A stretch of DNA of 64,000 nucleotides from assembly GCF_001661265.1 (NCBI RefSeq), contig NW_017566999.1, positions 124,001 to 188,000 on the forward strand, in the 5' to 3' direction. Of the stretch, positions 1 to 10,630 are shown in pieces (position 1 is the stretch's first letter; each line of letters begins with the position of its first letter). The translations under genes and the position numbers were made by a program. Under the pieces are notes generated by a model. The model was not told the origin of the DNA, did not search any database, and saw nothing but the letters and a program-made list of their open reading frames with translations. The DNA comes from Saitoella complicata NRRL Y-17804. Taxonomy: Eukaryota; Ascomycota; Saitoellomycetes; Saitoellales; Saitoellaceae.

Positions 1-2
1 AC

Positions 3-239
3 GATCCACCATTGCCTACTCCAGAGTTCCTACTTGACGCAGATATCGGAGTTGAGGATGATCCGTTGGAGAAGGTCAGTCCGGGCATGCGTGCGTTCAT
101 GATGCTTGAGAAACGTATTCGGGAAAAGAATGAAGGAGATGTCGGATTAAGAGAGGGAGCAAAAGGAGTAGGCCAGAGCACTGGCTCAGTAGTTGACGAG
201 GCAGTCGGCTTAGACAACAAATTCGGAGGCGAGGGGTGA
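3..239 (+). CDS. C-terminal fragment of an unidentified protein
   Basis: An open frame enters from the left edge of the window and ends at TGA 237-239, giving about 78 residues. The piece is hydrophilic and acidic, with a short charged stretch (LEKRIREKNEG) and a glycine-rich end. I recognise no domain. The frame has no ATG until well inside and runs straight through the window edge, so it is best read as the last exon of a gene lying to the left. It is followed by about 170 bases and then the stop of the kinesin gene on the other strand, so the two genes are tail to tail. Confidence 0.5.
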   Translation, partial: DPPLPTPEFLLDADIGVEDDPLEKVSPGMRAFMMLEKRIREKNEGDVGLREGAKGVGQSTGSVVDEAVGLDNKFGGEG

Positions 240-406
240 GTTAATTGAGATATAATTAGATCATTGAAAGAGAAGCCCAGGACACCATTCGCACAGAACA
301 AATAAAAGAACCCCATATCAATACCAGAGACGCCACGGCAGCATGCTCGCTGCGTCCTCAGGAGGGGACATCAAACAAATATACACCATACGCCAATTCT
401 ACATTC

Positions 407-3029
407 TCAGGCATTAATCATCCTCTTCTTCGGCACGCCAATGCTGGTAGAGTTGACCTGTGATCAAATGTGTTAGTATCGGTTCGACCACCAAAAAATG
501 TTCGCACGAACCTTAGTCGCGAATCTCAAAGAACACAATGTCTCGTTCAGATGCTGCTGCAACGGAGAGATGTTCACGAACATGAGTGTCTTAGAGTTTC
601 CACCAAGAGAGTTTTGCAGAAGATATGTCAACTGGAAGAAGTTGTTAGCATTTGGATGAGGAACGAACCCATTTGTTTCCTGCCTTGGAATTTCTGTACG
701 GAACATGACCTCCTTCCTTGCCACTGCCCAGGGCGTAAATGACGTCTCCCAAGCAACTCAAACTCTTGTTGATAGCTTGTGTTTCTTTGAGCCTATCCCC
801 TGTGAAGCTTCCACTGTGATTCAAGCGTTCACTTCCGGCTAAATCAATCAAGTTCAATGTGCCTTGGCTCTTTTCGCCGGTGACGGAGTTCGTGCCGCGC
901 AGGTGCAACATGAAGACACTGTGAGAACGCGAAGAGCGCTCGTTCGCATGCGTCGCCGCAACAGAACGGTTGTTACTGGCGCGTTTCAACAAAGTTGCCA
1001 CGCGTCCCGGAGTATCGAGCGGAACACTAGTGAGATCGGTGACGATCGTGGTGCCCTTGTCGTGACGGATCTCGTGTTTCTTCTTGTCGAACTCTTCTGC
1101 TTTACCAAGCAAGTCGTTGATGGTCTCGTTGTAAATTTCAAGGAACTGGCCTTCCATAGTGTATGTCCAGCCCTTATTGCGAAGTGCCTCGGCCGTCGAG
1201 TAGATTTGGTGAACGGCGCGTGGGATCATACCATCGTCACTGGACATGGTGTATGTCTTACCCGAACCAGTCTGTCCATAGGCGAAGATGCAAACATTGT
1301 ATCCATCAAGAGCCGACTGGACCAATTGACTGATTTCTTCAAAGACCTCCTGATTGGCGCTGGCAGCATTGAACACCTTGTCAAATGAAAACGGCCAAGA
1401 CTTGGCAGCCTTGACACCACCCATGGCCGTCTTCTCTTCGGTTCCAACAAGCTCAATCTCCTTACCTTCACTATCTTGATCCTCCATCTTCATCTCCACT
1501 AAGCCTCCTTCCATGCCAAGTTCCTTCTCCAAAGGTGGGCGGACACGACAGAAAACGCGGATATTGCCCTTCAGCTCCTGAATCTGATTGTGCAACTTTC
1601 GCCGGATTGTCTCTTCAGTGATGAGTTGGGTTTCCGCGGCTTGTTGCTTGTGCTGCGCTTCCGCCAATTCCTCTCGCAATTTCTGAATCGTGCTGTGCAT
1701 CTCGTACACATTGCCTTCAAGTCCATCGCTTCTTGCTTTCAAAGCGTTTGTCTGGGTTTCCAGAGCCAGGTGAGCAGCGGACTGCTCCGCAACTGTCTGC
1801 CTAAGAGTTGCCGTGATGTGCCTTTCTGCCTCCCAAGCGGCCTGGGTAGACGCAAATTCCGTCTTAACAGTCTTCAATTCACGATCTTTGATTTCTAGTT
1901 CAGCATGAACTCGTTCCTTCTCCACCCTTGTTTTCTCGAAAGCATCATGGATTTCACGCTCCGCTCGTGATTGCATGTCCTCAATGTCACGTTTAGCTTT
2001 CGACTCAACAGTTGCAATCTCCTCTCGGAACCTTCGGTTCAATTCATCAATTGTCGCTCTTTCTCTCCTCTCCAAGTCGTCACGAAGCATACGGATGGCG
2101 CGCTCGGAATCTTCGGCCTCCATACGCCTAGCTCTCTTCTCCGCGTCGAGATCCTCCGTCAATTCTTTCACCTTACGGTCCGCACGTGCAACATCTGCTT
2201 CCAGCTGATCGCGCTGTGCAGTCAATGTAACTCTGCCAAGTTCAAGTTCAGCAATTCGTCTTCGCTCCGATTCGAGCAATTCAGTAGAAGTCTCAGCAGA
2301 AGCCTTCGAAGTTACGAATTGAGTACGGAGTTCGGCATAGGCGCTTTCCATGTCTTCGAGGCGACCCTTTGTATCCCACGCGGGACGTTTTGCTTTGGTA
2401 CCTCCCGGGGCAGACGCCGTGGTTGTAGAGGTTTTGCTGCTCGCCGAACCGCTTGAGCCTGGTCGCATGGAGGTCGCGCTGGTTGGACGCGTTCCAGCAG
2501 CCGATGTGGGCCTAGTGGAGGCTGCACTCGGCGGACGGGCTGTTCCTAGGGCGCTGGCTGGGCGAGTGGTAGTCGTACGTGAGATACTGGTAGCTGCTGC
2601 GGCGACACGCGAAATTCCCTTGACCGATTGTGACCGCTTAAGGGTAGTAGTAGCGGAGGTTGCGCTCGCGGAGGTTGCAGTACGTGAGGATGGTCGAGGT
2701 GGTGCGGCCATGGAGCGAGTTTCGCCAGCACGCTCCGCCAGTGTCTTGCGTGTGCCAGTTGCCGTTGTGGTTATAGGTCGCGTAACACCAGTTACCGGAA
2801 CCTTCTTGAGGCCCGTTGTAGTCATCTTTGGCGGATCCATAGGCATGATGTTGGCGGATTTGGATTCGGAGAGCGGCGTTGGCTTAACGGGACTGGGAAT
2901 CTTTGAAGGAGCGACGGAACCCTGGGGCAGAGGCAAACGCGAGCCCTCGAATGGCATTAGCGATGATCTCCGACGGTTGAAAAGGGAGAAGGCATCCATG
3001 ATAGTCGGAGGGGAAGGATAGTCCACCAT
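407..3029 (-). CDS. Kinesin-14 (Kar3/KlpA/Ncd type, C-terminal motor)
   Basis: Minus-end-directed microtubule motor acting in the spindle. Exons by splice signals and frame are 684-3029, 512-631 and 407-457, about 838 residues. Residues 1-215 are a basic Ser/Thr/Pro/Ala-rich tail with degenerate TRPxSA repeats, as expected for a microtubule-binding tail. Residues 220-487 look coiled coil. The motor follows, beginning [11 protein letters not shown], with P-loop GQTGSGKT, switch [10 protein letters not shown] and switch II DLAGSE. The motor after the coil defines kinesin-14. The last two exons restore the conserved [11 protein letters not shown] and SLRFATKV segments and end in [11 protein letters not shown]. 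The first intron has a GC donor. A strong GTAAGT lies just upstream of the chosen ATG, so an extra small 5' exon (starting MEADLA at about 3060) is possible. The family call is firm; the N-terminus is uncertain. Confidence 0.93.
632..683 (-). other. Likely GC-AG intron in the kinesin gene
   Basis: The kinesin consensus [18 protein letters not shown] is rebuilt exactly only if the intron begins GCAGGA directly after the Lys codon AAG and ends TTCCAG before TTG. This 52-base intron matches local intron length and has a GCTAAC branch site. The nearest GT donor (GTTCGT) would leave a 37-base intron and add five residues inside a universally conserved motor segment. Confidence 0.65.
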
Positions 3030-3536
3030 GAATGAGTACTTACCGCAAGGTCAGCTTCCATAGTCAACGAAAGTGAACGGGTGTTGTTTGTGTCTATTGT
3101 GAAGCTGACTGGACGTTTAGATTTCGGCGATGTTTGTTTACGTGTAGTGTTTACGTGCGCGCTGCCAGGGCAACCTTGATCACCTTGACCTAATCGTGGG
3201 AAATTCTCAATTTTTGATGAAGTTACTTTTTGTTTTTGTTTTTTGTCCGCGGACTCTACCTTTGCCTTCCCTGGACGCTTGGCTTCACGGGGGCGTTCCA
3301 ACTGGCGGATGAGCCGGGTACGGCGGACGATATGGTAATACTGGACTTGAACCAGCGTTTTCCGAAGATGCTGACCCAGATCCGCTACTGTTGCTGGTTG
3401 ACAAGTCTGAGGTCGAGCTGCTTTGCAGGGCCACAGCAATCTGGGCATTGATTGACGCGACCAGACGTGCAGCGGCGGGAGAGACTACGGACGATGAGGA
3501 TTAGTTCCGCGACATGAATTGCCTTCGCTTCTGCGT
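3030..3536. other. Intergenic region between kinesin 5' end and velvet gene 3' end
   Basis: This holds the kinesin promoter and leader. On the plus strand a frame ending at TAG 3502-3504 reads about 60 plausible residues (ending in a polar TTDDED tail) but has no start codon and is closed upstream by a stop near 3310. It could be a terminal exon of a small gene, but nothing else supports it. Confidence 0.4.
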
Positions 3537-4521
3537 TTAGGTACCTTCGGTATGCCCTCCGGGCGCGACGATGATTATGCCACTGGTAGCGAGTGCGAGC
3601 GTACCTCCCCCGCCTGGGCTATCGGATCCGATACCAACAAGCCTTAACCGCATCCTATATCTGCCAGGCCTGGTGATGTGTAAACCTGGATAGACAAAGA
3701 AAACTGATCTGTGGGACGGAGCGGAGCCAGAATAGACTGTGTGATCTGGTCCAAGAATCGCTTCCAAGGTTAAATCGGGCTCGTTGAAGATCGCTGGGCT
3801 TGCAGCAAGGTTGGGACCTCTGAAAAGGTAGCGATCAGGTGGAGATAGGATATTTATACCATGTTCATCATAAAGGCCCACATGAGCCAGCAGATGTGGG
3901 TGGTATTGCTCCCTGATAGACGTGTCAGTCTTCATCCAAAGAATTGATCAATTCAAGTACTAACCCGAGTATATCGTTGCTGTTAGGATCATGAACTCGC
4001 AGCCTTACTATCAGTGGTGGATCCAGAGGTGAGCTGGGATCGGCCTCTCTCGCGATGGAAGCTATCTCCATCCGAAATTGCACGGCATGAGCGTGAGACT
4101 GAACATTTGTCGGTGATCCCCCAGCCTGTAGCACTGATCCCCCAGCCTGAAGCGCCAAGTCCTCCTCATCCCGACTCGTGATCGCAGCCGGTGGTGGGTT
4201 TGGTAATGAAGGTGAAGTGGGTTGCGCCGTCTCGGCTGCTTCGTGTGTGTGTTCTTGGGCAAGCATTTCACCAGCTTGCGCTGCGCGGGTTTGAGATCGT
4301 CTCCGGCCGCGAATACTTTCTGCTATATCCAAAGAAGCCGCTGGTATGCCCTGTAGACGGAGAGAGCGTCGTTCGCCGGGCGATTCTGGCATGATACTTC
4401 GCGAACGGGCGTGGCCGGGTGAGGAGGAGATGTTTCCTCCCGTTGTGGTGGTTGTAAGGCCTCTGCCTGAGCCTCGTCCGCGCGATGTTGAAGGTCTTCC
4501 TCGGGATCGACGAGGTGGCAT
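3537..4521 (-). CDS. Velvet-domain transcription factor
   Basis: Velvet proteins bind DNA through an NF-kB-like fold and coordinate development and secondary metabolism in fungi. Exons are 3965-4521 and 3537-3912, with a 52-base GTTAGT...CAG intron, giving about 310 residues. Residues 1-130 are low-complexity and basic (PRRSRGRPSTSRGRGSGRG near the start), followed by the velvet fold split by the intron: PLDPPLIVRLRV, then HLLAHVGLYDEHG, LFRGPNLAASPAIFNEPDL and a late GRYRMRLRLVGIG strand. A two-copy repeat (LQAGGS) precedes the domain. The end after the last strand is short compared with typical members. I cannot say which class (VeA, VelB, VelC or VosA) it belongs to. Confidence 0.82.
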
Positions 4522-6881
4522 GGGCTTGATGTTGTTGTTGTTGCAATAACGACCACTCTTGATCCGTAGATCAGGTGGAGAGTGTCGTGAAAGAGTGTGA
4601 ACTAACAGGCGAGATGGCGAGTTAGAGGTTGCAGCATACCGAGTTGGCGGGAGCGAAGGTCATAAATGTGGTGATGAGCAAGATGAGCTGGAACGGCGGC
4701 CAAGAAGGTGTCACCCCGCTTGCCTGTGACAGAGACCGAGGGGCTACAGATCTGTCACGTCCGGGTGAGACCTGCAGCTGTCTCAGGGAGGAGGATGGTC
4801 GCTTGCTGGTCAACGGGAGCATCAGAGGACCCATCACCGTACGCAGGATATGTAGGGTCGACGGGGCACGACTAATCGTTTTCACCCGGAATTCGGTTTT
4901 GATGGCTGATCGACAGAGCCGGTTTGCCGGGACGAGGGTGGCTTGCGCGCGGCTCTTCCCGTTACGTGGGCCCGGTCGAACAAACATACGATTTGACCGC
5001 GGTCAGTATTGTTCGCTTCTATAATGGACAGGCCTATGGACATGCTCATGGGATTGCTTATATTGGTTGCGATGAGCGCTCTGGCATGGCATGCCTCCCT
5101 CGGTCGTCACGTCTCCTCGAGCTCCCCAGATCAACAGGAATCGTCCGTGCCCTGTGATCCACTTGATATCAATCTCAACTGCTATAGTTACGTATTGCAT
5201 TGAAAAAGGGCGCACAAACTGCGGCATCGCATATACATACATACCATGGTAGACGCCTCGTTTGGGTAAAAAGCGTTCCGGCTTGCATATCGAAATCTTG
5301 CGCCTTACTGTTATGGTGACCCTAGGCCTTCCTGAACGCCTTCGGTAACTCGCCGGCAACTGCAAAATTTTCTTCAGCTTCGATTAACAAGCCTCTGTTG
5401 TCCAGAACGGCACGACCCGACTTACGGATCAACGGTCCGTGAGACGAGTCCCGAACCGGGGAATAGCACCGTCCAACGGAAACTGCTGCAAAGCTTAAGC
5501 ATGTCCAGTATTGCGATTGAATCTCTATTCTCCGAGTCTACGATCAAGCTTCAAACGATAGGCGCAAGCTAAGCATTTGCATGAGCTCGTCCAGCAGTTG
5601 CAATTGCAACCAGGAAAAAGTTGCTCATCTTTTTCAAATCCGTATATCCGCTTCATCTTGCTGCTCTAGGCCTGCGTTTATCGAAATTACATGCCACAAC
5701 AACGTAATGGTGCCAGCACCAACCTACCTACGGGTACATACCAGCCCTGCACATCGGACCCGAGTTTTCGGTACAGTGCCGCTCGACCGAGTCTTCACTG
5801 ACTTCGGCTTGTTCCAGGGCTGCGGCATAGTATAAATTCTCAGCACGGCACACCCGGCACTGATGATCTGGTCCATATCGCTGGATGCGAACCCTCTGTA
5901 AACGCGGCCACGATTGGCAGGGAAAGAGACGCCGTTGACGCACGTTAATCTCGCCGTGATTAGCTCGTTTGTCGTGGACGGGCCGTGGCACGTTTGCAAT
6001 TGATCCATACCCGTACATATGATGAGGTCTTGGCGATACGCCATGTTGGTATTTCGTAAGAGGTCTGAGCCTGGGCCACTTACTCTGCTTGTACAGCGGT
6101 GTGAGATTTCTTGCGACATGCGCCAGGGTCCCTAAACTCCAAGGAACCGCGACCACTAAAATACCAACGAACAAACCATTGTAAGGTCTGGGAAGCCCAG
6201 AAAGACTTCAAAATGCTCGGTGAAGTCACTACCGATGCAGAGCGACGCAGTATTATCCTCCATTAGAAGGATGGGAAAGAGTCACACCGACTAGCTGACC
6301 TGGCGAAGAAGTCAGTAGCTACAATGTACCAAATTGTCAAGAGATACAAAGAGGAAGGTACACACAAACGTCTCGGCAACCAGACCTGTGGTCGTAAGCC
6401 AGCAATCTTCCAGTCCTCCGGTTGCCTTAAGCGCTGCCATGGTGAATGCTTAGCCTTACCATGAACCACCCTCCAACTCATTCTCTCGCGCAGCATGTCG
6501 ACATGAACTCTCTCTGTGATGTCATGGTCATTGAGCAACTCATTGCATGCTAAACCGAGCAGATCTCTTTCGACATGGTGCCAAGGGATACCGATGATCG
6601 GGTTTGCGGGTAATGATGAGAGACGCGTCAAATTCCTCGATAGTAATGTCTGGCTGACTAGCGGGCGGTTCCTCGAGGATTTCGATTGCATTTTCAGGGC
6701 TTCGCTGCTGGGGGGAGTGTTGCTGTTGGGGTTGGATCAGGGACATCATCGATGAAGCGGGGTGGGGGTCTGGTGGTACGAGAAGATGCCCTACGTTGGG
6801 AGGAATCAGGTGCTGTAGTTTTGGCTCTTCCACAAGGCATTTTCGTAGAGTTGTATCGACTAAGTCCTCACGTGGAATCCA
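4522..6881. other. Gene-poor 2.4-kb stretch
   Basis: Between the velvet start codon and the importin stop codon I find no convincing host gene. Open frames of 60-145 codons exist on both strands but overlap one another and show no recognisable domain. A decayed Tc1-like transposase piece lies at about 6211-6560 (listed separately). The 5' leader of the velvet gene includes a short TTG/CAA repeat near 4530-4545. Confidence 0.5.
6211..6560 (+). mobile_element. Relic of a Tc1/mariner-like transposase (N-terminal part)
   Basis: Reading the plus strand from the ATG at about 6213 gives a Tc1-like helix-turn-helix start: TDAERRSIILLH, a stop, then the second helix pair SVATMYQIVKRYKEEGT and the GRKP-type linker, followed by TTLQLILSRSMST and a segment ending in LHAKP. 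The frame contains at least three stops, and I see no catalytic DDE region and no obvious terminal inverted repeats nearby. It is an old broken fragment of a DNA transposon. The match rests on recognising the HTH pattern by eye. Confidence 0.5.
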
Positions 6882-9800
6882 TCACCAACTCATATTCTCC
6901 AACCCTCGCGACTGCAGCCAAAGCGCCTTCACGTGGTCACGTACTTGTCTATTCTTATTACCCAATGCCAGGCCAACAATTTGCTTCAAAAACGTTGCCT
7001 TGGTTGCTTCTTGTAATTGTGCGGACAGAAATCCTGGCTGTGCAAACAGGGTTGTCAGCCAGCGTTTGCTATCTTGGGGATGTCTACGCAGCAGGTTTCC
7101 AAACACTTCGGACACCTGTGGTAAAGCAGTCCTTTGAATGGCTCCCCCGAACGCTACCAAGAGCTGTTTCATGACTTCCGGCCCCATAGCACGTGTAATT
7201 TCGCTTGCCGACCTGTCAAGGTCAGCATCATCAAAGTGACGAGCGTAGAGATCCGACAGAAAAGCGCATGCTCCCTGCTGTGCCAGTCGTTCTTGCAGCG
7301 TGAGTCCGATAATAGCCAACCTCAAAAAATTCGGTAACCGTGCTTCAGCGAAAAGGACCTTTGGATAACACGGAAGGTATTTGGCAAGCAGATCGAACAA
7401 TCCATGCAGGACGTCGGGGTTCTCTTTGAGTCCCGTTGCCTCAAGCGCATGTGATGTACATGTTAAGACTGTATCCAATAATCTGCTTACTTCCGAATCA
7501 ACGCGTTCGGTACCTACGATATTGCATGAGGCAAGAAATTTCGAAGAGGTTGTCAAGAGGCACGCAGACATGGGTTGCTGCTGCGCTTCGATCTCGCGCA
7601 CAAGAAAGTCCACCACATCAACGATAGGGAAAACGAACGGACCAGGTTCCTGCTCTCTGAACCCGATCCTGATCACCTGGCAAATGCCGTCCATGACCTC
7701 CGGATCTTTCCTGAACATATTCGCCACGTTGGACACGCACGTCAGAATCTGGGACTGCAGTATCTGACCGTCCTTTTGCCAGAAGGATTGACTTTTATCG
7801 AAAGTCGTCGTTTCACCGGACAGAATAACCAGTGGTTGTTCTGGGGCTCCTAAAGCCTTCCCAGCCGCCGTGAGACACCAAAGTCCTGAAAGCGCCAGCT
7901 CTTTAGCGTGCTCGAAATTCCCTGCCTCAGCGGCAACTTGCGCAAGCTCGAAGTCCCTAGAGATTTGTTCAATCAAGAACGACAAAGGTTCGAGCTTTTG
8001 AGGCTCACGAGGCAGTGCTTGAATGATCGCCGCGATCGCACCGGTGACCCGCTCCTTCTCTAGCGTGCCGAGGTCGGTGGATGTCGAAAGGGACATGTAT
8101 AGCTTTCCAAAATTCGCAAGTTCACTAGTGAGATGACCGCGACATGCCGAGCACAACGTCAAAATTGATTTCGAAGCACTGTTTGAAAGGGTAGGCATGG
8201 ATAATGAGCTGAAGAGGTAATTCAGGACATTTGGCAGGTTGTTAGGATACCGGCGTAACAAATCGGAATACGCACCTGCTTGACTCATTAGCAGATGAAT
8301 ATGTCACCGAATAAGCAGGCAAACCTGTCATGTTCAAGATGGTATGCCGGAGACGCAAGGATGCATCTGGTGGTTGCAACGCAAAGAGCGGCCCCGAAAA
8401 CAACCGAATCAATATCCGGTCAGTCTCTTCCGAGTTTTCTGGAACGGCGTCCGCAATCGACACAAAACAGAATAGCGTAGCTTCAACATCTTCCCACGAG
8501 ACATTTGAGGGTGATCCTGTCTGCTCTTCAAGTAGATTCATCAAACGAGTGATCAAATCCAATCTCAGTACTGGATAGCATTGTTCTAAGAGGTCGCCGA
8601 GATCACGTCGGAACCCTGCGAAATCGTCCTTAACGTCCCTCGCCCATTGACGTTCAATGTGGACAGATGGCCATCTAATCTTTCGCCATACAGCTTCAAC
8701 CACACCCATGGTCAGAGCGTTCCCTGCCTCCAAGTTTGTCTCTGATTCCGCGATAGACTCCACGACTGAACACCAAAACTCCTGCGTCAAGGGAGAGACC
8801 TCCTCATCTGCAACTGCATAGCCGGGATAATTCAGGAGCGCAAGAAGCATACTCAACAGCACCTGCATATGTGGGTCCATAATCTGGTCCGCGATGGTTT
8901 CTGACGTCGTTTCACCCAGCGCTATGAGCAATTGGTTGAAATTTGAAGAATCGTCTTCCTCATCTCCTTGCGCCGCAGTCGTCAACTGACTTCGCAGTTT
9001 ACCTTGGCCCCAAGGTCCTGTCACTAATTGTACCAGGTCCTGAATGCTGCTTCGAGGGAAGAAAGATCTGCTGTGAGAGAGGACTTCCGCGGTGAATTCG
9101 GCGGCAGCGCCAAAAAGAACCGGATGGGCTAAGCAAGCAAATACATCCGGAACCATACTTTGGAACAGACTACCCCAAGGTCAGCAATCAGAAGAGATGT
9201 CAAGGCTGGATCACGTACCTTCGCATATCAGCACTGTACAGAAGCCAAGACTGCAGGCACCCCAAGCCGGCCTTGACGACAGTCGTTGCTGAATCGGAAA
9301 CTTCACGCATACTGCCACGCAGACTCAGGCAATATCCCAGCAGGTCAACAATGTCGTGCATACTGTCCTTGATTGCCTGGTGAACTTGGATCCTGAGGTT
9401 GGTTTAGCAGGGTGAACGACGAGAGTTGAAAAGGAGCACTCACTTCCTGTCAGCAACAAGATCTGTCTTATCTGCTTCTTCCGCCAAAACGTTCGCAAAC
9501 TCGAGTGTGACCTTCAATTCGCTCTCGTTCAGTCCTCCCACGAGGTCCTTCATGGATAGCGACTCCGCCGTTTCTGTCGGTACCAGAGATTTGGCTGCCA
9601 AGCATGCAGCCAAATACTTCACGGGTGATTTCCAAGTTGTAGGAATGGTATGCAGGGCGAAGGTAGTTAGCACGGCCACGAGCTTTCGTGCGACGAGTGA
9701 AGGCCCGTTTTGGTATCGTAGCAGCCATGAAACGAGTGTTGTCAGTAGTTGCGTATGGTACTCTTCAGGTAGAGTCTTCCTAAAGCATTTATAAGCACCA

Positions 9801-10170
9801 CTACAGAAGGCGTTATCACTGCAAACTCACCAATCTGCATTGATCTTGACCTGATAAGTCAACGCGCCGAAAAACCGGACATTGTCCTCCTGTTGCCCGT
9901 TGCCCGATAAGCCATTGCATATACTCGCAAATGAGGAAGGATTCATACCTCACTTGCCAAGAGTTGCTCTGCTAACGCCCAACCATCAGGTGAATGCTGC
10001 AACCCTTGGAGAGTCCTCTGAGCCGTTTTCAACCATTCCGGGTTCTGTCCGGGGGCATACAGCTGCCGAATCAACTGCCAGGGATATCGTTAGTAGCGAT
10101 GATTGGCCATGGCGTGAATGCTGACCTCCTTGACCTGATCAACGGATGTCGGGGATGTTACGGTCGCCAT
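6882..10170 (-). CDS. Importin-beta family nuclear transport receptor (importin-13 / Kap122-like)
   Basis: A karyopherin that carries cargo through the nuclear pore under control of Ran. Seven exons can be joined with consistent phase: 10126-10170, 9949-10074, 9831-9889, 9444-9779, 9219-9392, 8325-9169 and 6882-8275, giving about 992 residues, a normal size for the family. The N-terminus has the importin-N hallmarks NPEWLKTAQ and EDNVRFFGALTYQVKINADW, followed by helical repeats. The middle, around PGYAVADEEVSPLTQEFW, resembles the importin-13/transportin-SR branch. Introns are 49-59 bases. This is the most intron-rich gene in the window. Assignment to the Ipo13/Kap122 subgroup is from resemblance; other transportin-3-like members are possible. 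Confidence 0.85.
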
Positions 10171-10630
10171 ATTGCCGGTTGCTGTTTGTGTTTGGAGTCG
10201 TACGTCAATGCGCAGCAGAACTCGTGTACATACCTGCACTTCCCGCGTCCGTGCTCGGTCAAGCAACTGCTACACCAAGAACTTAAAAAGACGGACGAAT
10301 GGAAGAAAACATAGCATCGAAGAAGATCAATTCAGCGAGCACAAGCTACCCTATCCTATCGTCATCACATCGACCTCCATGAATCCTCAACTGCAAACCC
10401 ACAAACCCAGCAGACAATGTTCTCAGGTCGTAAATAAAAAAGAAGCGGAAGGAAAAAACAAAAACACCGGTGCCATCCAGACAAGAATAAAAAAGAGACG
10501 CCATGCTTAAGCTTTGGCGTAAGCCCATAAATAGTGAACCCAAGCGGAAGAAGCAATCGCGATCCGCAAAACAACACAAACAGCAATAAAAACCGAATTT
10601 CTGGGAAAGTAGATGGTATCATCTTTTTGT
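10171..10630. other. Intergenic: importin promoter and 3' flank of the DUF3295 gene
   Basis: About 460 bases, A-rich on the plus strand between about 10420 and 10500. No gene, RNA gene or repeat recognised. Confidence 0.5.

Noticed and set aside
3312-3504. Plus-strand frame ending TTDDED before TAG 3502-3504
   Set aside because: Composition is protein-like but there is no start codon and no convincing acceptor or upstream exon, so I did not list it as a gene.
4622-5024. Overlapping 121-131 codon frames on both strands
   Set aside because: They overlap each other and neither product resembles a known protein.
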